DNA of 61,693 nt from Clostridia bacterium (GCA_017938695.1 JAGBBA010000045.1:1-61693); one strand, 5' to 3'. Counted from the stretch's first letter, positions 16,164 to 25,385 are shown. Translations and numbers: made by a program. Notes: a model not told the origin generated them from the letters alone.

Positions 16164-16192
16164 ATCCGGCGGCAGCAGCTGCCGGATTTTTC
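16164..16192 (+). terminator. Terminator after zinc-ribbon gene
   Basis: A 7-bp ATCCGGC/GCCGGAT stem (16164-16170 with 16181-16187) is followed by TTTT. It ends the transcription unit that includes trmK and the Nif3-like gene. Confidence 0.75.
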
Positions 16193-16214
16193 AATACGAA
16201 TGGAGGAAAATACC

Positions 16215-17360
16215 ATGACTGACAATATCCGCTACATCGGCGTGAACGACCATGATATCGACCTGTTCGAGGGGCAGTATATCGTCCCCAACGGCATGGC
16301 CTACAATTCTTATCTGATCCTGGATGAAAAGGTGGCCGTGATGGACACCGTGGACCAGCGCAAGGCCGGCGACTATTTTGCCAACCTGGAAGCCGCCCTA
16401 GAAGGCCGCACCCCTGACTATCTGGTGGTGTCCCATGTGGAGCCCGACCACGCCTCTTCTGTGAAGCTGTTCACCGAGAAGTACCCCGCCGCCAAGATCG
16501 TGGGTAACGCCAAGACCATTCAGTTCCTGGCCAACTACTTCGATCTCACCGGCACCGAGTTCATTACCGTGAAGGACGGCGACACCCTCTCCCTGGGCCA
16601 GCACCAGCTGACCTTCGTGCTGGCACCCATGGTGCACTGGCCTGAGGTGATGATGACCTACGAAAGCACCGAGAAGGTGCTGTTCAGTGCAGATGGCTTC
16701 GGCAAGTTCGGCGCACTGGATGTTGAAGAGGACTGGGACTGCGAAGCCCGCCGGTACTATTTCAACATCGTGGGCAAGTTTGGTGTACAGGTGCAGTCCG
16801 TGCTGAAGAAGGCCGCCGGGCTTGAGATCAGCACCATTTGCCCTCTGCACGGACCTATCCTCACCGACACCATCCCCCATGTGCTGGAGCTGTACAACAT
16901 CTGGAGCAGCTACGGCGTTGAAAGCGAGGGCGTGTTCATCGCCTATGCCTCCATCTACGGCAATACCAAGAACGCTGCGCTGAAGCTCAAGGCCCTGCTG
17001 GAAAGCCGCGGCTGCCCCAAGGTGGCCATCACCGACCTGGCCCGTGAGGACATGGCCGAAGCCCTGGAAGACGCCTTCCGCTACGGCAAAGTGGTGCTGG
17101 CCGCTTCCTCCTACAACGGCGGCGTGATGCCCTTCATGGAGGACTTCCTGCACCACCTCAAGGCCAAGAATTATCAGAAGCGCACCATTGGCCTGATGGA
17201 AAACGGCACCTGGGCACCCTCTGCCGCTAAGGCCATGAAGGAAACCCTGGCCGCCTTCAAGGACATCACCGTGCTTGAGCCCGCCGTGACCATTCGCGGT
17301 GCTCTGAAGGAAACCGACCTCCCCGCCCTGGAAGCCCTGGCGGACGAGCTGATGAAATGA
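16215..17360 (+). CDS. fprA: A-type flavodiiron protein (O2/NO reductase)
   Basis: This 381-residue protein has two domains. The N-terminal metallo-beta-lactamase-like diiron domain has the full ligand set (His74-x-Glu76-x-Asp78-His79 in SHVEPDH, then VHWPE, SADGFG and PLHGP). A flavodoxin domain from about residue 250 carries the FMN loop ASIYGNTKNA. Such proteins reduce oxygen to water or NO to N2O with electrons from rubredoxin, protecting anaerobes. No rubredoxin is fused or adjacent. ATG with GGAGG; a strong terminator follows. Confidence 0.93.
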   Translation: MTDNIRYIGVNDHDIDLFEGQYIVPNGMAYNSYLILDEKVAVMDTVDQRKAGDYFANLEAALEGRTPDYLVVSHVEPDHASSVKLFTEKYPAAKIVGNAKTIQFLANYFDLTGTEFITVKDGDTLSLGQHQLTFVLAPMVHWPEVMMTYESTEKVLFSADGFGKFGALDVEEDWDCEARRYYFNIVGKFGVQVQSVLKKAAGLEISTICPLHGPILTDTIPHVLELYNIWSSYGVESEGVFIAYASIYGNTKNAALKLKALLESRGCPKVAITDLAREDMAEALEDAFRYGKVVLAASSYNGGVMPFMEDFLHHLKAKNYQKRTIGLMENGTWAPSAAKAMKETLAAFKDITVLEPAVTIRGALKETDLPALEALADELMK

Positions 17361-17363
17361 GTC

Positions 17364-17394
17364 AAACCCCGGAAGCATTTGCTTCCGGGGTTTT
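17364..17394 (+). terminator. Terminator of fprA
   Basis: A perfect 10-bp stem (CCCCGGAAGC, 17367-17376, with 17381-17390) with ATTT loop, flanked by AAA and TTTT, so it can also work for the opposing gene that ends at 17403. Confidence 0.9.
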
Positions 17395-17402
17395 CGTATG
17401 CC

Positions 17403-19157
17403 TTATTTCAGCAGTTTGAAGAACTTCCACTGGCCAGCACCGACCGGCAGTTCAAACACCCTTTCAAGGGGTTCGGGGCGGCAAGTGGCACAGTCGCCGC
17501 TGCGCTGGGGCTGCGGATTGATATGCAGCGGCTGCTCATACCTGGCACCGGTTTCCAGGTCCTCAAAGCCGGTGTAATCACCCAGCAGCGTGATCTCCGC
17601 CGGGGCCTTGTACTCATTCATGTTGTACACACCGAAGGTGTCGTTGTCGTACATGAACAGGCTGCACCGGGCATTGACGCTGAGGAACAGCTTACCCTTG
17701 CGGGCGAAGTTCTTGCCGATGGCCCCCAGCACCTCCCTGGGCAAGCGGTACAGATCGCCGTAGTTGTCGGGAATATTCAGTATGTACAGGAAGCCTCGGC
17801 CGTACTGATCCTCCGTCATCACCGGCGTGCTAAAGTCGTTCACATGCAGCAGCACATCGTACCAGGTGGCGTTGTTCTTGTGCTGCATCACCGTAAACAG
17901 GGCACTTTCGTCCGCCACATGAATGTTATGGGTGCTGATGTTCAGGTTGGTCAGCTGATACCTGGTGCCGCTCACCTTGCGGTCGGTCACCTTCACGCTG
18001 GTCAGCTGCCGGATGCCCCGATCCTCCATGGCCTTCACAAAGCCGGAGGTCACAATGGCCACGCCGCCCTGGCGGACGTACTTTTCCAGCCGGGGCATGA
18101 TATCCCCGTCGCAGGCCGCATTCTCCGTCAGGAACAGGACGGGCGCATGCTCGTCAAACACCGGCGTCGGCTCCAAAGGAATGCCGCATTGACCGATATA
18201 GCCCAGCAGCTGATCCTCGCCGTCGGCGTCATAGGGCTCGTAGGTGCTCACGCCCACAGGCACGCCCAGTTTGCCCAGCACTGCATCCACCCGGCGCAAT
18301 TCGGTGCCCAGGGCAGACAGCAGCGGCGTATGCAGCATCACCTCAAAGTTGAACAACATCAGCTCACGGGCTTTGGCAAACAGGGTGAAGTCTGCCTGCT
18401 CCATATAGCGGTTCATGTTGCCAAAGGAGCCAAAGGGGTCGATCCATCCGCCGCCGTTGCGGCCCGGGGCAGTGTTTTCCAGCAGCCGCACCAGATGGTA
18501 GCTCAGGTACCGCTGCAAATGCTGCCCGCTGTAGTTGCTTTCCCGGGTCTCCGTGCCGGTGTAGATGGCGTCAAAGATATCCTTTTGCTTGCCAGGGTTA
18601 TAGCCGCACTCCTGGTAGGCTTCATACCAGTTGGGATACTTGATGATGCACCGTCACTTGGGGTTCACCTCCCGGGCGGCTTCCACCAGCCGGTGGGAGA
18701 ACTCTTCCATCTGTTCCAGGCGGAACTCCGCCCAGCTGCGTTCACCCTTCTGCTCAATGCACTTTTCGCACCGGCAGGAGGTGAAGTAGTAGTCATCCAG
18801 GATAAACTCGTCGAACAGCCGGGCCGTGCGGCGCACGATGTCCAGCACCGCCGCACGGTGTGCCTCGTCGGAATAGCAATAGCAATCGAAGATTGCAGGC
18901 TTGCGCTCCCCCACCAGGCCGGTGGTGGTAATGCCGCCGCTGACCTCAATGCCGTTGCGGGCAAAAACGAGCTTGGCCATTTCCATCTGCTTGTCGGAGA
19001 TATCAACCAGGGCGCGATGGGTTTCCAGATACACCTTGTTCAGCGGTGCCGCGCTGCGAAAGGCGTCGATATCCCGCTGGATCTGTGCCTCCGTTTTGCC
19101 GTCAAGATAATACGCAAACACATAGGCCGCCAGGCTGAAATGCTGATAGGATTCCAT
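17403..19157 (-). pseudogene. Large uncharacterised protein interrupted by an in-frame TGA
   Basis: One reading frame runs from ATG 19157 (Shine-Dalgarno GGGAGGAAA) to TAA at 17403, 584 codons, except for a TGA at 18654-18656 (codon 168). Both halves are clearly one protein: the N-part has an IEVSGGITTTGLVG block and a possible zinc pair (SCRCEKC), the C-part NGGGWIDPFGSFGNM and a long beta-rich tail. Around the stop the frame reads NPK-stop-RCIIKYPNW; deleting one base and adding one nearby would restore NPK-VTV-IIKYPNW. I read this as two close compensating indels or a sequence error. The protein looks cytoplasmic, perhaps a TIM-barrel carbohydrate-related enzyme, but I cannot name the family. 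Confidence 0.6.
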
Positions 19158-19224
19158 ATATTTCCTCCCAGAACGATCTTTTTTGCATGATTCTGTTTCC
19201 CCTGGCCCAACTCCTGCTCTTCGA

Positions 19225-19253
19225 TTGCGCATTTGCAAAATAATGTGTATAAT
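19225..19253 (+). promoter_or_regulatory. Promoter of nitroreductase/HD operon
   Basis: TTGCGC (19225-19230), 17 bases, perfect TATAAT (19248-19253), 22 bases before the start codon with AAGGAGG between. It lies in the divergent region shared with the interrupted gene to the left. Confidence 0.65.
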
Positions 19254-19275
19254 AATGGCAAAGGAGGTATCGTTT

Positions 19276-19797
19276 ATGGATGCTATGCAGAATATGCTCA
19301 CCCGGCGCAGCGTGCGCCAGTACAAGCCCGACCCTATCCCCCGCGATGTGCTGGAGAAGATCGTGGAGGCCGGCACCTGGGCTGCCACCGGCATGAACAA
19401 GCAGGCCCCCATTATCATTGCTGTGACCAACAAGGAAATGCGCGACCGGCTTTCCCGGATGAACGCCGCTGTGATGGGCAGCAGCAATGACCCCTTCTAC
19501 GGCGCGCCCGTTGTGCTGATCGTTCTTGCCGACAAAGCCACCGCCGGCACCTATCTCTACGACGGCAGCCTGGTGATGGGCAACCTGATGCTGGCCGCCC
19601 ACGCCCAGGGCATTGCCAGCTGCTGGATCCACCGTGCCAAGCAGGAATTTGAGTCCGAAGAAGGCAAGGCGATCCTCCGCGACCTGGGCATCGAGGGCGA
19701 CTATGAGGGCATCGGCCACTGCATTCTCGGCTATGCCGCCGGCCCCGAACCTGCCCCCAAGCCCCGCAAGGAGAACTACGTTTACTGGATCGAATAA
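19276..19797 (+). CDS. Nitroreductase-family flavoprotein
   Basis: The product is 173 residues. The FMN-binding N-terminus is RRSVRQYKPDPIP, followed by AGTWAATGMNKQAP; the C-terminal part has a second FMN contact (GLxGDYEGIGHCILGY type). Members use FMN and NAD(P)H to reduce nitro compounds, quinones or flavins; the substrate cannot be told. The start is ATG 19276 after AAGGAGG, not the longer frame from 19183. The stop is 12 bases before the HD gene, so the two are co-transcribed. Confidence 0.88.
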   Translation: MDAMQNMLTRRSVRQYKPDPIPRDVLEKIVEAGTWAATGMNKQAPIIIAVTNKEMRDRLSRMNAAVMGSSNDPFYGAPVVLIVLADKATAGTYLYDGSLVMGNLMLAAHAQGIASCWIHRAKQEFESEEGKAILRDLGIEGDYEGIGHCILGYAAGPEPAPKPRKENYVYWIE

Positions 19798-19809
19798 AGG
19801 AGAATCCCT

Positions 19810-20439
19810 ATGCTTCCTACCCGTGAAGAAGCCCAGTTTGTCCTGGAAGAAGCAGGCCGGATGAACCCCGGCCCCTGGGTCAAGCATTCGCTGAATGTGG
19901 GCCTGGCTGCCCGGAACATTGCCCGCCTTGTCCCCGGCATGGACGAAAGCAAAGCCGAGATCGTCGGCATCCTCCACGATATCGGCCGCCGCGTGGGCAT
20001 TGTGAACATCCCCAAACATGTTTACGAGGGCTACCGCTACGCCGCTGCCAAAGGCTGGGATGAGGTGGCCCGGGTGTGCATGACCCACTCCTATCCCCTG
20101 ATGCAGGCCGAATTTGACTACCAGCCGGTCGCGCCGGAAGAAATCGCCATCAAGGACTATATCCTCCACTGCGGCGAGGCTGACGACTACGACAAGCTGA
20201 TCCAGCTCTGCGACGCCCTGGCCACTGACTACGGCTTTGTCATTCTGGAAAAGCGATTCGTCGACGTGACCCGCCGCTACGGCATCATGGAAACCTACAT
20301 CAAGGGCTGGGAGGTCACCTTTGGCAGCAAGGAATATTTCGAGGCACAGATGGGCTGCTCCATTTACGATGTACTGCCGGACATCGGCCGCACCACGCTA
20401 TTGTGTCCGCCGCCGTGGAAGCCGCCGGTCAAGCCATGA
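19810..20439 (+). CDS. HD-domain phosphohydrolase
   Basis: The product is 209 residues. Metal ligands of an HD domain are visible: first His in VKHSLNVGLAARNIA, His-Asp in VGILHDIGRR, a following MTHSYP and a late Asp in QLCDALATDYG. These enzymes remove phosphate from nucleotides or related small molecules. The N-terminal TREEAQFVLEEAGRMNPGPW is typical of small standalone HD hydrolases in Clostridia. It is co-transcribed with the nitroreductase upstream. Substrate unknown. Confidence 0.8.
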   Translation: MLPTREEAQFVLEEAGRMNPGPWVKHSLNVGLAARNIARLVPGMDESKAEIVGILHDIGRRVGIVNIPKHVYEGYRYAAAKGWDEVARVCMTHSYPLMQAEFDYQPVAPEEIAIKDYILHCGEADDYDKLIQLCDALATDYGFVILEKRFVDVTRRYGIMETYIKGWEVTFGSKEYFEAQMGCSIYDVLPDIGRTTLLCPPPWKPPVKP

Positions 20440-20441
20440 TA

Positions 20442-20486
20442 CACAAAACCGCCAGGATGCATCTGCACCCCGGCGGTTGTTTTTTG
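20442..20486. terminator. Bidirectional terminator between converging genes
   Basis: AACCGCC (20447-20453) pairs with GGCGGTT (20472-20478), flanked by ACAAA and TTTTTTGT. It sits between the HD gene (plus) and the oxidoreductase (minus), which converge here. Confidence 0.7.
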
Positions 20487-20489
20487 TGC

Positions 20490-21470
20490 TTAGTCGAAGG
20501 GATACACCATGCCCCACTGGGCGCGCAGGGCGTCCATCTGCCGCATGATGTAAAGGATCTCGCTGTGAGGCATTTCGTAGCACTCCAGCTTGCCCTCGGC
20601 CAGGGCCTTCATGCAGGCCTCCACCTGATACTCAAAGCCGGTGATCTGTTCCGGCACCTCCACATGCTTCAGCAGCTGGTCGTTGCTGTCGAACACCTCG
20701 ATCACCGTGGGGTTGTTGACGTTGTTCACCGTCAGATAGCCCTCTGTGCCGCTGACCAGGCCCCGGCGATCCATGCGCGCCGCCGCACTGGAAACCACAT
20801 GCGCACTGCGGCCATCCCGGTAATACAGGCTGATGTTCTCCGTCAGATCCACGCCGGAAGACATCATCTGCACGGTGCTTTCCATGCGCTCCACATCATC
20901 GCCAAAGATCATGGAGGCAAAGTTCAGCGTGTACACGCCTAAGTCCAGCAGCGCGCCGCCAGCCAGCTCCGGCTTATAAACGCGCTCCTTATTCTCCATG
21001 GAATAAGCCAGATTGCCCGTCAGCACCTTCGGTTCGCCGATGATGCCGCTGTCCAGCAGCTCCAGCACCATCTGCCGCCAGGGCATGTAGCGCGTCCAGA
21101 TGGCTTCCGCCACAAAGATACCCTTCTCCTTGGCCAGGGCCAACACTTCCTCCGCCTGGCGGGCATTGCCGGTAAAGGCCTTTTCACACAGGATAGCACG
21201 ACCATGCTCCAGGCACAGCTTCATATGCTCTGCGTGGTGGGAATGGGGCGTCGCCACATACACCAGGTCGATGCCGTCATCCTTCAGCATCTCCTCATAG
21301 GAGCCATAAGCCTTCTGGAAGCCCTCAGCCTCGGCAAAAGCTTGGGCCTTCGCCAACTCGCGGGATGCAACCGCATACAGCTCCACATTCTGACCGCGAG
21401 CCTTCATCCCCCGCAGGGTTCTTGCCATGTTACCGGCAATATTGCCAGCACCGATAATCGCAATATTCAT
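20490..21470 (-). CDS. Gfo/Idh/MocA-family NAD(P)-dependent oxidoreductase
   Basis: The product is 326 residues. The Rossmann fold starts at residue 1 with IAIIGAGNIAGNMART (GxGxxA/G), followed by VYVATPHSHHAEH and the family EKxx motif LCEKAFTGN, whose Lys takes part in catalysis. The C-terminal alpha/beta domain (ELAGGALLDLGVYTLNFA) fits trans-dihydrodiol dehydrogenase-like members acting on sugars or cyclitols. A single gene with its own spacing on both sides; substrate unknown. Confidence 0.9.
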   Translation of the reverse strand: MNIAIIGAGNIAGNMARTLRGMKARGQNVELYAVASRELAKAQAFAEAEGFQKAYGSYEEMLKDDGIDLVYVATPHSHHAEHMKLCLEHGRAILCEKAFTGNARQAEEVLALAKEKGIFVAEAIWTRYMPWRQMVLELLDSGIIGEPKVLTGNLAYSMENKERVYKPELAGGALLDLGVYTLNFASMIFGDDVERMESTVQMMSSGVDLTENISLYYRDGRSAHVVSSAAARMDRRGLVSGTEGYLTVNNVNNPTVIEVFDSNDQLLKHVEVPEQITGFEYQVEACMKALAEGKLECYEMPHSEILYIMRQMDALRAQWGMVYPFD

Positions 21471-21554
21471 TCATTTTTCCTCCCGCACAGCGGTTTCTTA
21501 TGTGGCAATTTTACCCTTTTGCACGGGAGATGTCAATAGTCAGAACAACACGCA

Positions 21555-21585
21555 AAACGCCTGCCGCACTCTGCAGCAGGCGTTT
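21555..21585 (-). terminator. Terminator of the CE1-like esterase gene
   Basis: A 10-bp stem AAACGCCTGC (21555-21564) with GCAGGCGTTT (21576-21585). It lies just past the esterase stop on the minus strand and upstream of the oxidoreductase gene. Confidence 0.75.
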
Positions 21586-21601
21586 GTTATATGGGTGAAT
21601 A

Positions 21602-22552
21602 TCAATCGTCAAAGAAGGCAGGCAGACCGCCGTACATGATCAGCTCCACGCTCCGGGTGCTGTGGCCGCCGCTGCACTGGGTATAGTACAGGTTGCCATC
21701 GCGGAAGTTCTCGCAGTACACGAAGGTATCTGTCAGCAGGCTCATGGCGTTGATCTGCGCCGTCATGCCGGAATAGCCCACGTCGCCTTCACCGCCGCAG
21801 CCGGCGTAGATGAAGAAATCATCCTTCGTGTATCCTGCCTTTGCAACGCTGTCAGCCAGCCTTTGGGCCGCAAGTGCCGCATCGCCGCCAAAGCTGGCAC
21901 CGCCGCAGCAAGGCATGTAATAGGCGATCTGATCCAGGCTGTGCTCAAACGTGGCCCAGCAGGACACAGAGCCCATGGAGAAACCGCTGTATGCCCTGTG
22001 GGTACGGGATGCACGGATGCCCTCGGGCGTTACATCCGCAGCATACGTGTGATAGGTGCTTTCAAAGGCAGGAATCAGGTAATTGTTCAGCTCATACCAG
22101 AAGTTGGCGGCGCACCAGCCTTCGTCCTTGTTCGGCACCGCATAGGTAGGCGCCACCACCAGCAGCGGCTTGATGTGCCCCTTCTCGATCATCGCATCCA
22201 GCACAAACTGCATCGTGGAGAAAGAGCCTGCACCCCTGAAGAACGTGGTGTATCCGCCGCCGTGGCCGTGCATCAGGTAAAGCACGTTGTAGCGTGTATC
22301 GGTGTCTTCCGCATCGTAGCCATAGGGCACGTAGACCAGCGCGTTCTTGGTGTAGGCCTGGCCGTCCTCCGTCTGCGCATCGTAGCGGAACATCACCGTT
22401 TTACCGCGCTGGGTGATGCCGGTGGTGTAGTTGGGGTCCATTTCCACAAAGGTGTTGTCCGGGAAGTCGGTCTTGCGTCCGTTCCCTTCCGCGCAGGCAC
22501 AGCTGCTCAGCAGCAGCATGAACGCCAGCAGGCAAACAATCAGCTTTTTCAT
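21602..22552 (-). CDS. Secreted lipoprotein esterase, CE1/esterase D-like alpha/beta hydrolase
   Basis: The product is 316 residues. The signal peptide ends LLLSSC, a lipobox, so it is probably a membrane-anchored lipoprotein. The hydrolase has LYLMHGHGGG (oxyanion region), the nucleophile elbow YSGFSMGSVS and a late His in CSGGHSTRS. CE1-type enzymes remove acetyl or feruloyl groups from plant polysaccharides; the AATYHTYA-like insert and NFWYELNNYLIPAFE are typical of xylan-active members. The start is ATG 22552, which has AAAGGAG upstream; the frame extends seven codons further without a ribosome site. Confidence 0.85.
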   Translation of the reverse strand: MKKLIVCLLAFMLLLSSCACAEGNGRKTDFPDNTFVEMDPNYTTGITQRGKTVMFRYDAQTEDGQAYTKNALVYVPYGYDAEDTDTRYNVLYLMHGHGGGYTTFFRGAGSFSTMQFVLDAMIEKGHIKPLLVVAPTYAVPNKDEGWCAANFWYELNNYLIPAFESTYHTYAADVTPEGIRASRTHRAYSGFSMGSVSCWATFEHSLDQIAYYMPCCGGASFGGDAALAAQRLADSVAKAGYTKDDFFIYAGCGGEGDVGYSGMTAQINAMSLLTDTFVYCENFRDGNLYYTQCSGGHSTRSVELIMYGGLPAFFDD

Positions 22553-22587
22553 GGTGTTCATCTCCTTTGGCATATTCCTTATGATTT

Positions 22588-22616
22588 AGTATACATGAGC
22601 CGCAAGCTGATTTCAA
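22588..22616 (-). promoter_or_regulatory. Promoter of the esterase gene
   Basis: On the minus strand TTGAAA (22611-22616), 17 bases, TATACT (22588-22593), about 36 bases before the start codon. Confidence 0.6.
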
Positions 22617-22672
22617 CCGCCGCACCGCACTCCTGCAAACCGAAATCAGGTCAAAAATAGCCTTGTGCATGC

Positions 22673-22708
22673 AAAAACCGCTGAGCCAGTATCGCTTCAG
22701 CGGTTTTT
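22673..22708 (-). terminator. Terminator of the NrnA-NrnA-SurE operon
   Basis: AAAAACCGCTGA pairs with TTCAGCGGTTTTT (stem of about 12 bp), placed 24 bases past the surE stop on the minus strand. Confidence 0.85.
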
Positions 22709-22731
22709 CTATACGGCGAATCACGGCTATT

Positions 22732-23445
22732 TTACCTGAGCATCTCATACACGGCCGCATTCGTTCTGTCCACCGTGATGGGGGTAATGGAAATATGGCC
22801 GTTGATGACGGCATCGGTGTCCAGGGAAAGATCGCCTTGATCCCTGTGCACACATATACCGGTGGGCATGTACAGGTTATCGCCGCAGGTCGGGAACTCG
22901 TCGGAATAATAGGGGCCGCCCTGGCGTGTGATGCGAATCGTGCCGGTATAATTTTCAGGAATGTTTACGTTGTAGTGTCCGCATTTGTCCAGCAGCTTGC
23001 GCTGGGTGAAGTATGTCCATACATTGTCCAGCTGCTCCACAGCGGTAGCAAAGGTTTCAAAGCCGGTGGAAATGGCGATTCCCTTCACACCCAGAGCAGC
23101 TGCTTCAAAGATCGCGCCCACCGTGCCGGAGTAAATGATATCCATGCCGATGTTGGGGCCGCGGTTCACGCCGGAAAGCACCAGGTCAACCGGCTCGTGC
23201 CTGCCCAGCAAGGCATAGCGCACACAGTCCGCCGGGGTGGAATCCACACTGTAACCTTGAATGCCTTGGGGCAGCGTCACCGGCTCCACCGTAAAGGGCT
23301 GATGAATCTCAATGGCGTGGCTTTTGCCGCTTTGCTCGGTTTTCGGCGCATATACGACCACATCGCCCAGGCGGCGGGCAAAGTCCATCATCACCTGCAT
23401 GCCTGGTGCAAAAATGCCGTCGTCATTCGTCAGAAGTATTCTCAT
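22732..23445 (-). CDS. surE: 5'/3'-nucleotidase SurE
   Basis: The product is 237 residues. The metal site is complete: Asp8-Asp9 (LLTNDDG), Ser in EQSGKSHAI and Asn in LSGVNRGPNIG. SurE dephosphorylates nucleoside 5'- and 3'-monophosphates and can trim short polyphosphate. The start is the ATG at 23445, which overlaps the stop of the DHH gene upstream by four bases (ATGA). It is the last gene of a three-gene operon with two NrnA-like phosphoesterases, which suggests a joint role in clearing short oligonucleotides and the resulting mononucleotides. Confidence 0.93.
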   Translation of the reverse strand: MRILLTNDDGIFAPGMQVMMDFARRLGDVVVYAPKTEQSGKSHAIEIHQPFTVEPVTLPQGIQGYSVDSTPADCVRYALLGRHEPVDLVLSGVNRGPNIGMDIIYSGTVGAIFEAAALGVKGIAISTGFETFATAVEQLDNVWTYFTQRKLLDKCGHYNVNIPENYTGTIRITRQGGPYYSDEFPTCGDNLYMPTGICVHRDQGDLSLDTDAVINGHISITPITVDRTNAAVYEMLR

Positions 23446-24416
23446 AGCCAACCCTCGTGTGTTTCTTTGTATTCCTTCACCAGCGCATCGGCGTCTGCCA
23501 GCAGGGCCCGCATTTCTTCCTCGTTGTAGATGGTGGCACCGCTGGCGCAGGCATGGCCGCCACCGCGGTACTTCTCCGCCAGGGTGTTGATGGCCACGAA
23601 CCGGCTGCGCAAGCGCACGCGAATGGTCTGCGTTTCGCTGCTTTCGATAAACGCCAGCCAGCACAGGCAGTCGCGGATGCCGTCCAGGTAGCCGATGGAT
23701 GCGCAGGCTTCCTCAAAGGTGAGGCCGAAGCGGTTCTGCATCTCCCGGCTGATGGCCACATAGGCCACGCCGTTTTCGGTGATGTGCATGGTTTCGTAGA
23801 TGTAAGCCTTGAACTTCAGCGTGTGGAAATCCCGCAGGTACAGGTGGGCGTAAAGCCGTTCGGTATCCACGCCGTGATCCAGCATCAGCGCAGCCAGGCG
23901 CAGGGTTTCGCCGGTAACGCCCTCATACTGGAAGCGGCCCGAGTCCGTCACCATGCCGGTGTAGATATAGGTGGCGGCGCGGCTGGTCAGCACCAGCTGA
24001 TCTTGGAAGGTGTGGTAAAAATCGGCGATCATCTCGCAGGCGGAAGAACGCTCCTCCTCCACCCAGCATATATCGCCGTAAGGCTCACGCTCGATGTGAT
24101 GGTCGATCTTGATCAGCTCCTTGCAGAGCATATACCGCTTGTTGGAAATGCGGTCAGCCGAGCCCACGTCGATCACAATGCCCAGCGCATCTTCGTAGAA
24201 GGCGTTGTCCACAGGCTCGTCATCCGGGCCCAGAAAGGCAAGGTAATCGGAGTGTTCGTCGTCGATCAGGTAAACTTCCTTCTCTGGCCAGGTGGCCTTG
24301 ATAATCTCCTTCAGGCCCTTGGTGGCACCCACACAGTCGCCGTCAATGCGCACATGCCGAAACAGCATGATCCGGCTGTACGCTTTGATTTTCTGCAATA
24401 TCAGCTCTTTGCTCAT
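23442..24416 (-). CDS. DHH/DHHA1 phosphoesterase, NrnA-like (second copy)
   Basis: The product is 324 residues. The DHH domain contains FRHVRIDGDCVGATKGL (metal site), VIDVGSAD and IKIDHHIER. The DHHA1 domain ends in RGGGHACASGA, the substrate-binding glycine motif. NrnA proteins degrade 2-5-mer RNA and dephosphorylate pAp. It differs from its neighbour in the first motif (RIDGDCVG instead of NPDGDALG), so the two copies may have different substrates. It overlaps surE and the first copy by four bases each, giving strict translational coupling. Confidence 0.88.
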   Translation of the reverse strand: MSKELILQKIKAYSRIMLFRHVRIDGDCVGATKGLKEIIKATWPEKEVYLIDDEHSDYLAFLGPDDEPVDNAFYEDALGIVIDVGSADRISNKRYMLCKELIKIDHHIEREPYGDICWVEEERSSACEMIADFYHTFQDQLVLTSRAATYIYTGMVTDSGRFQYEGVTGETLRLAALMLDHGVDTERLYAHLYLRDFHTLKFKAYIYETMHITENGVAYVAISREMQNRFGLTFEEACASIGYLDGIRDCLCWLAFIESSETQTIRVRLRSRFVAINTLAEKYRGGGHACASGATIYNEEEMRALLADADALVKEYKETHEGWL

Positions 24417-25354
24417 GGGTTTTCTCCTGTCAGTTCGTCCAATTCAGCCAGCACCTCAAGGGCCTCCTGGCGGTCGCGCAGGGTGGCACCGCTGGCCTTG
24501 GCGTGGCCGCCGCCGCCGTGCCTGGCGGCAATGGGATTGATGTTATACTTCCCCGAGCGCAGCTCGCACAGCACGCCCTTGTCCGTTTCAGTAAAGTTGA
24601 CCCAGCTGTCCACGCCCTTGATGTCGGCCATCACGTTCACCATGCCGCGGGAGATGGTGAATGTGTCCACGTTCAGTTGCTCCACTTCTTCCCGGGTGGT
24701 ATAAATGTAGGCCACGTTACGGGGCGTGAACTGGATCTTCAGCGTGAATTGGGCCCGCAGCTTCATCTGCTCGAAATCAGCGGCATACAGGCAGCGATAC
24801 AGCTCGTTGAAGTCGATGGGCTGCTGCATCAGAAAGGCGGCGCGCTGGAAGGTTCGGGCATTGGTGGCATCATAGCGGAACCGGCCCGAATCCGTCACCA
24901 TGCCGGTATAAAGCAGCGTGGCCGCTGTGAGGCTGACGTTCCATCCGCACTCCATGGCCATGTCAGTGATCAGTCCGCAGCAGCTTTCGCTGGTGTGGTC
25001 AATGACCTCCACCGGCGCGATCTGCTCGCAGAAAACATGGTGGTCGACGCGGGCCAACTCCCCTGCCAGCGTGTAGCGGTCGTCGCTGATCAGGTGCCGC
25101 GCGCCGCAATCCAGAATCACCGCCAGGGCGTTCTCATAGGCAGCGTCGGGGATCTCGTCCATCACGCTATCCGCCATAAAGCCATAGCGGCCCGCGCCAT
25201 CGCCAACGGCGTACACTGTTTTGCCGGAGAAGTTATCCAGAATGAGGTGCTTCAACCCCAGCTGGCTGCCCAGAGCATCGCCGTCGGGATTGGTGTGCCG
25301 GTGAAGGATAATCGTATCATGACGCTGAATGGCCTGGATCAACTGCTCAAACAT
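24413..25354 (-). CDS. DHH/DHHA1 phosphoesterase, NrnA-like (first copy)
   Basis: The product is 313 residues. Motifs: LHRHTNPDGDALGSQLGL, VILDCG, VDHHVF and C-terminal HGGGGHAKASGA. This is the canonical NrnA/oligoribonuclease-pAp phosphatase pattern, 310-330 residues in the family. I place the start at ATG 25354 (GAGG seven bases upstream) and not at the longer frame from 25432, which would read through the promoter. First gene of the operon that continues with the second DHH gene and surE. Confidence 0.9.
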   Translation of the reverse strand: MFEQLIQAIQRHDTIILHRHTNPDGDALGSQLGLKHLILDNFSGKTVYAVGDGAGRYGFMADSVMDEIPDAAYENALAVILDCGARHLISDDRYTLAGELARVDHHVFCEQIAPVEVIDHTSESCCGLITDMAMECGWNVSLTAATLLYTGMVTDSGRFRYDATNARTFQRAAFLMQQPIDFNELYRCLYAADFEQMKLRAQFTLKIQFTPRNVAYIYTTREEVEQLNVDTFTISRGMVNVMADIKGVDSWVNFTETDKGVLCELRSGKYNINPIAARHGGGGHAKASGATLRDRQEALEVLAELDELTGENP

Positions 25355-25385
25355 AGGCATTCCTCGCTGCAATAGTATGATATTT

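Noticed and set aside
18654-18656. TGA as selenocysteine codon
   Set aside because: The expected residue in the restored reading is not a redox Cys, no SECIS-like hairpin directly follows that I can see, and a local double indel explains the sequence better.
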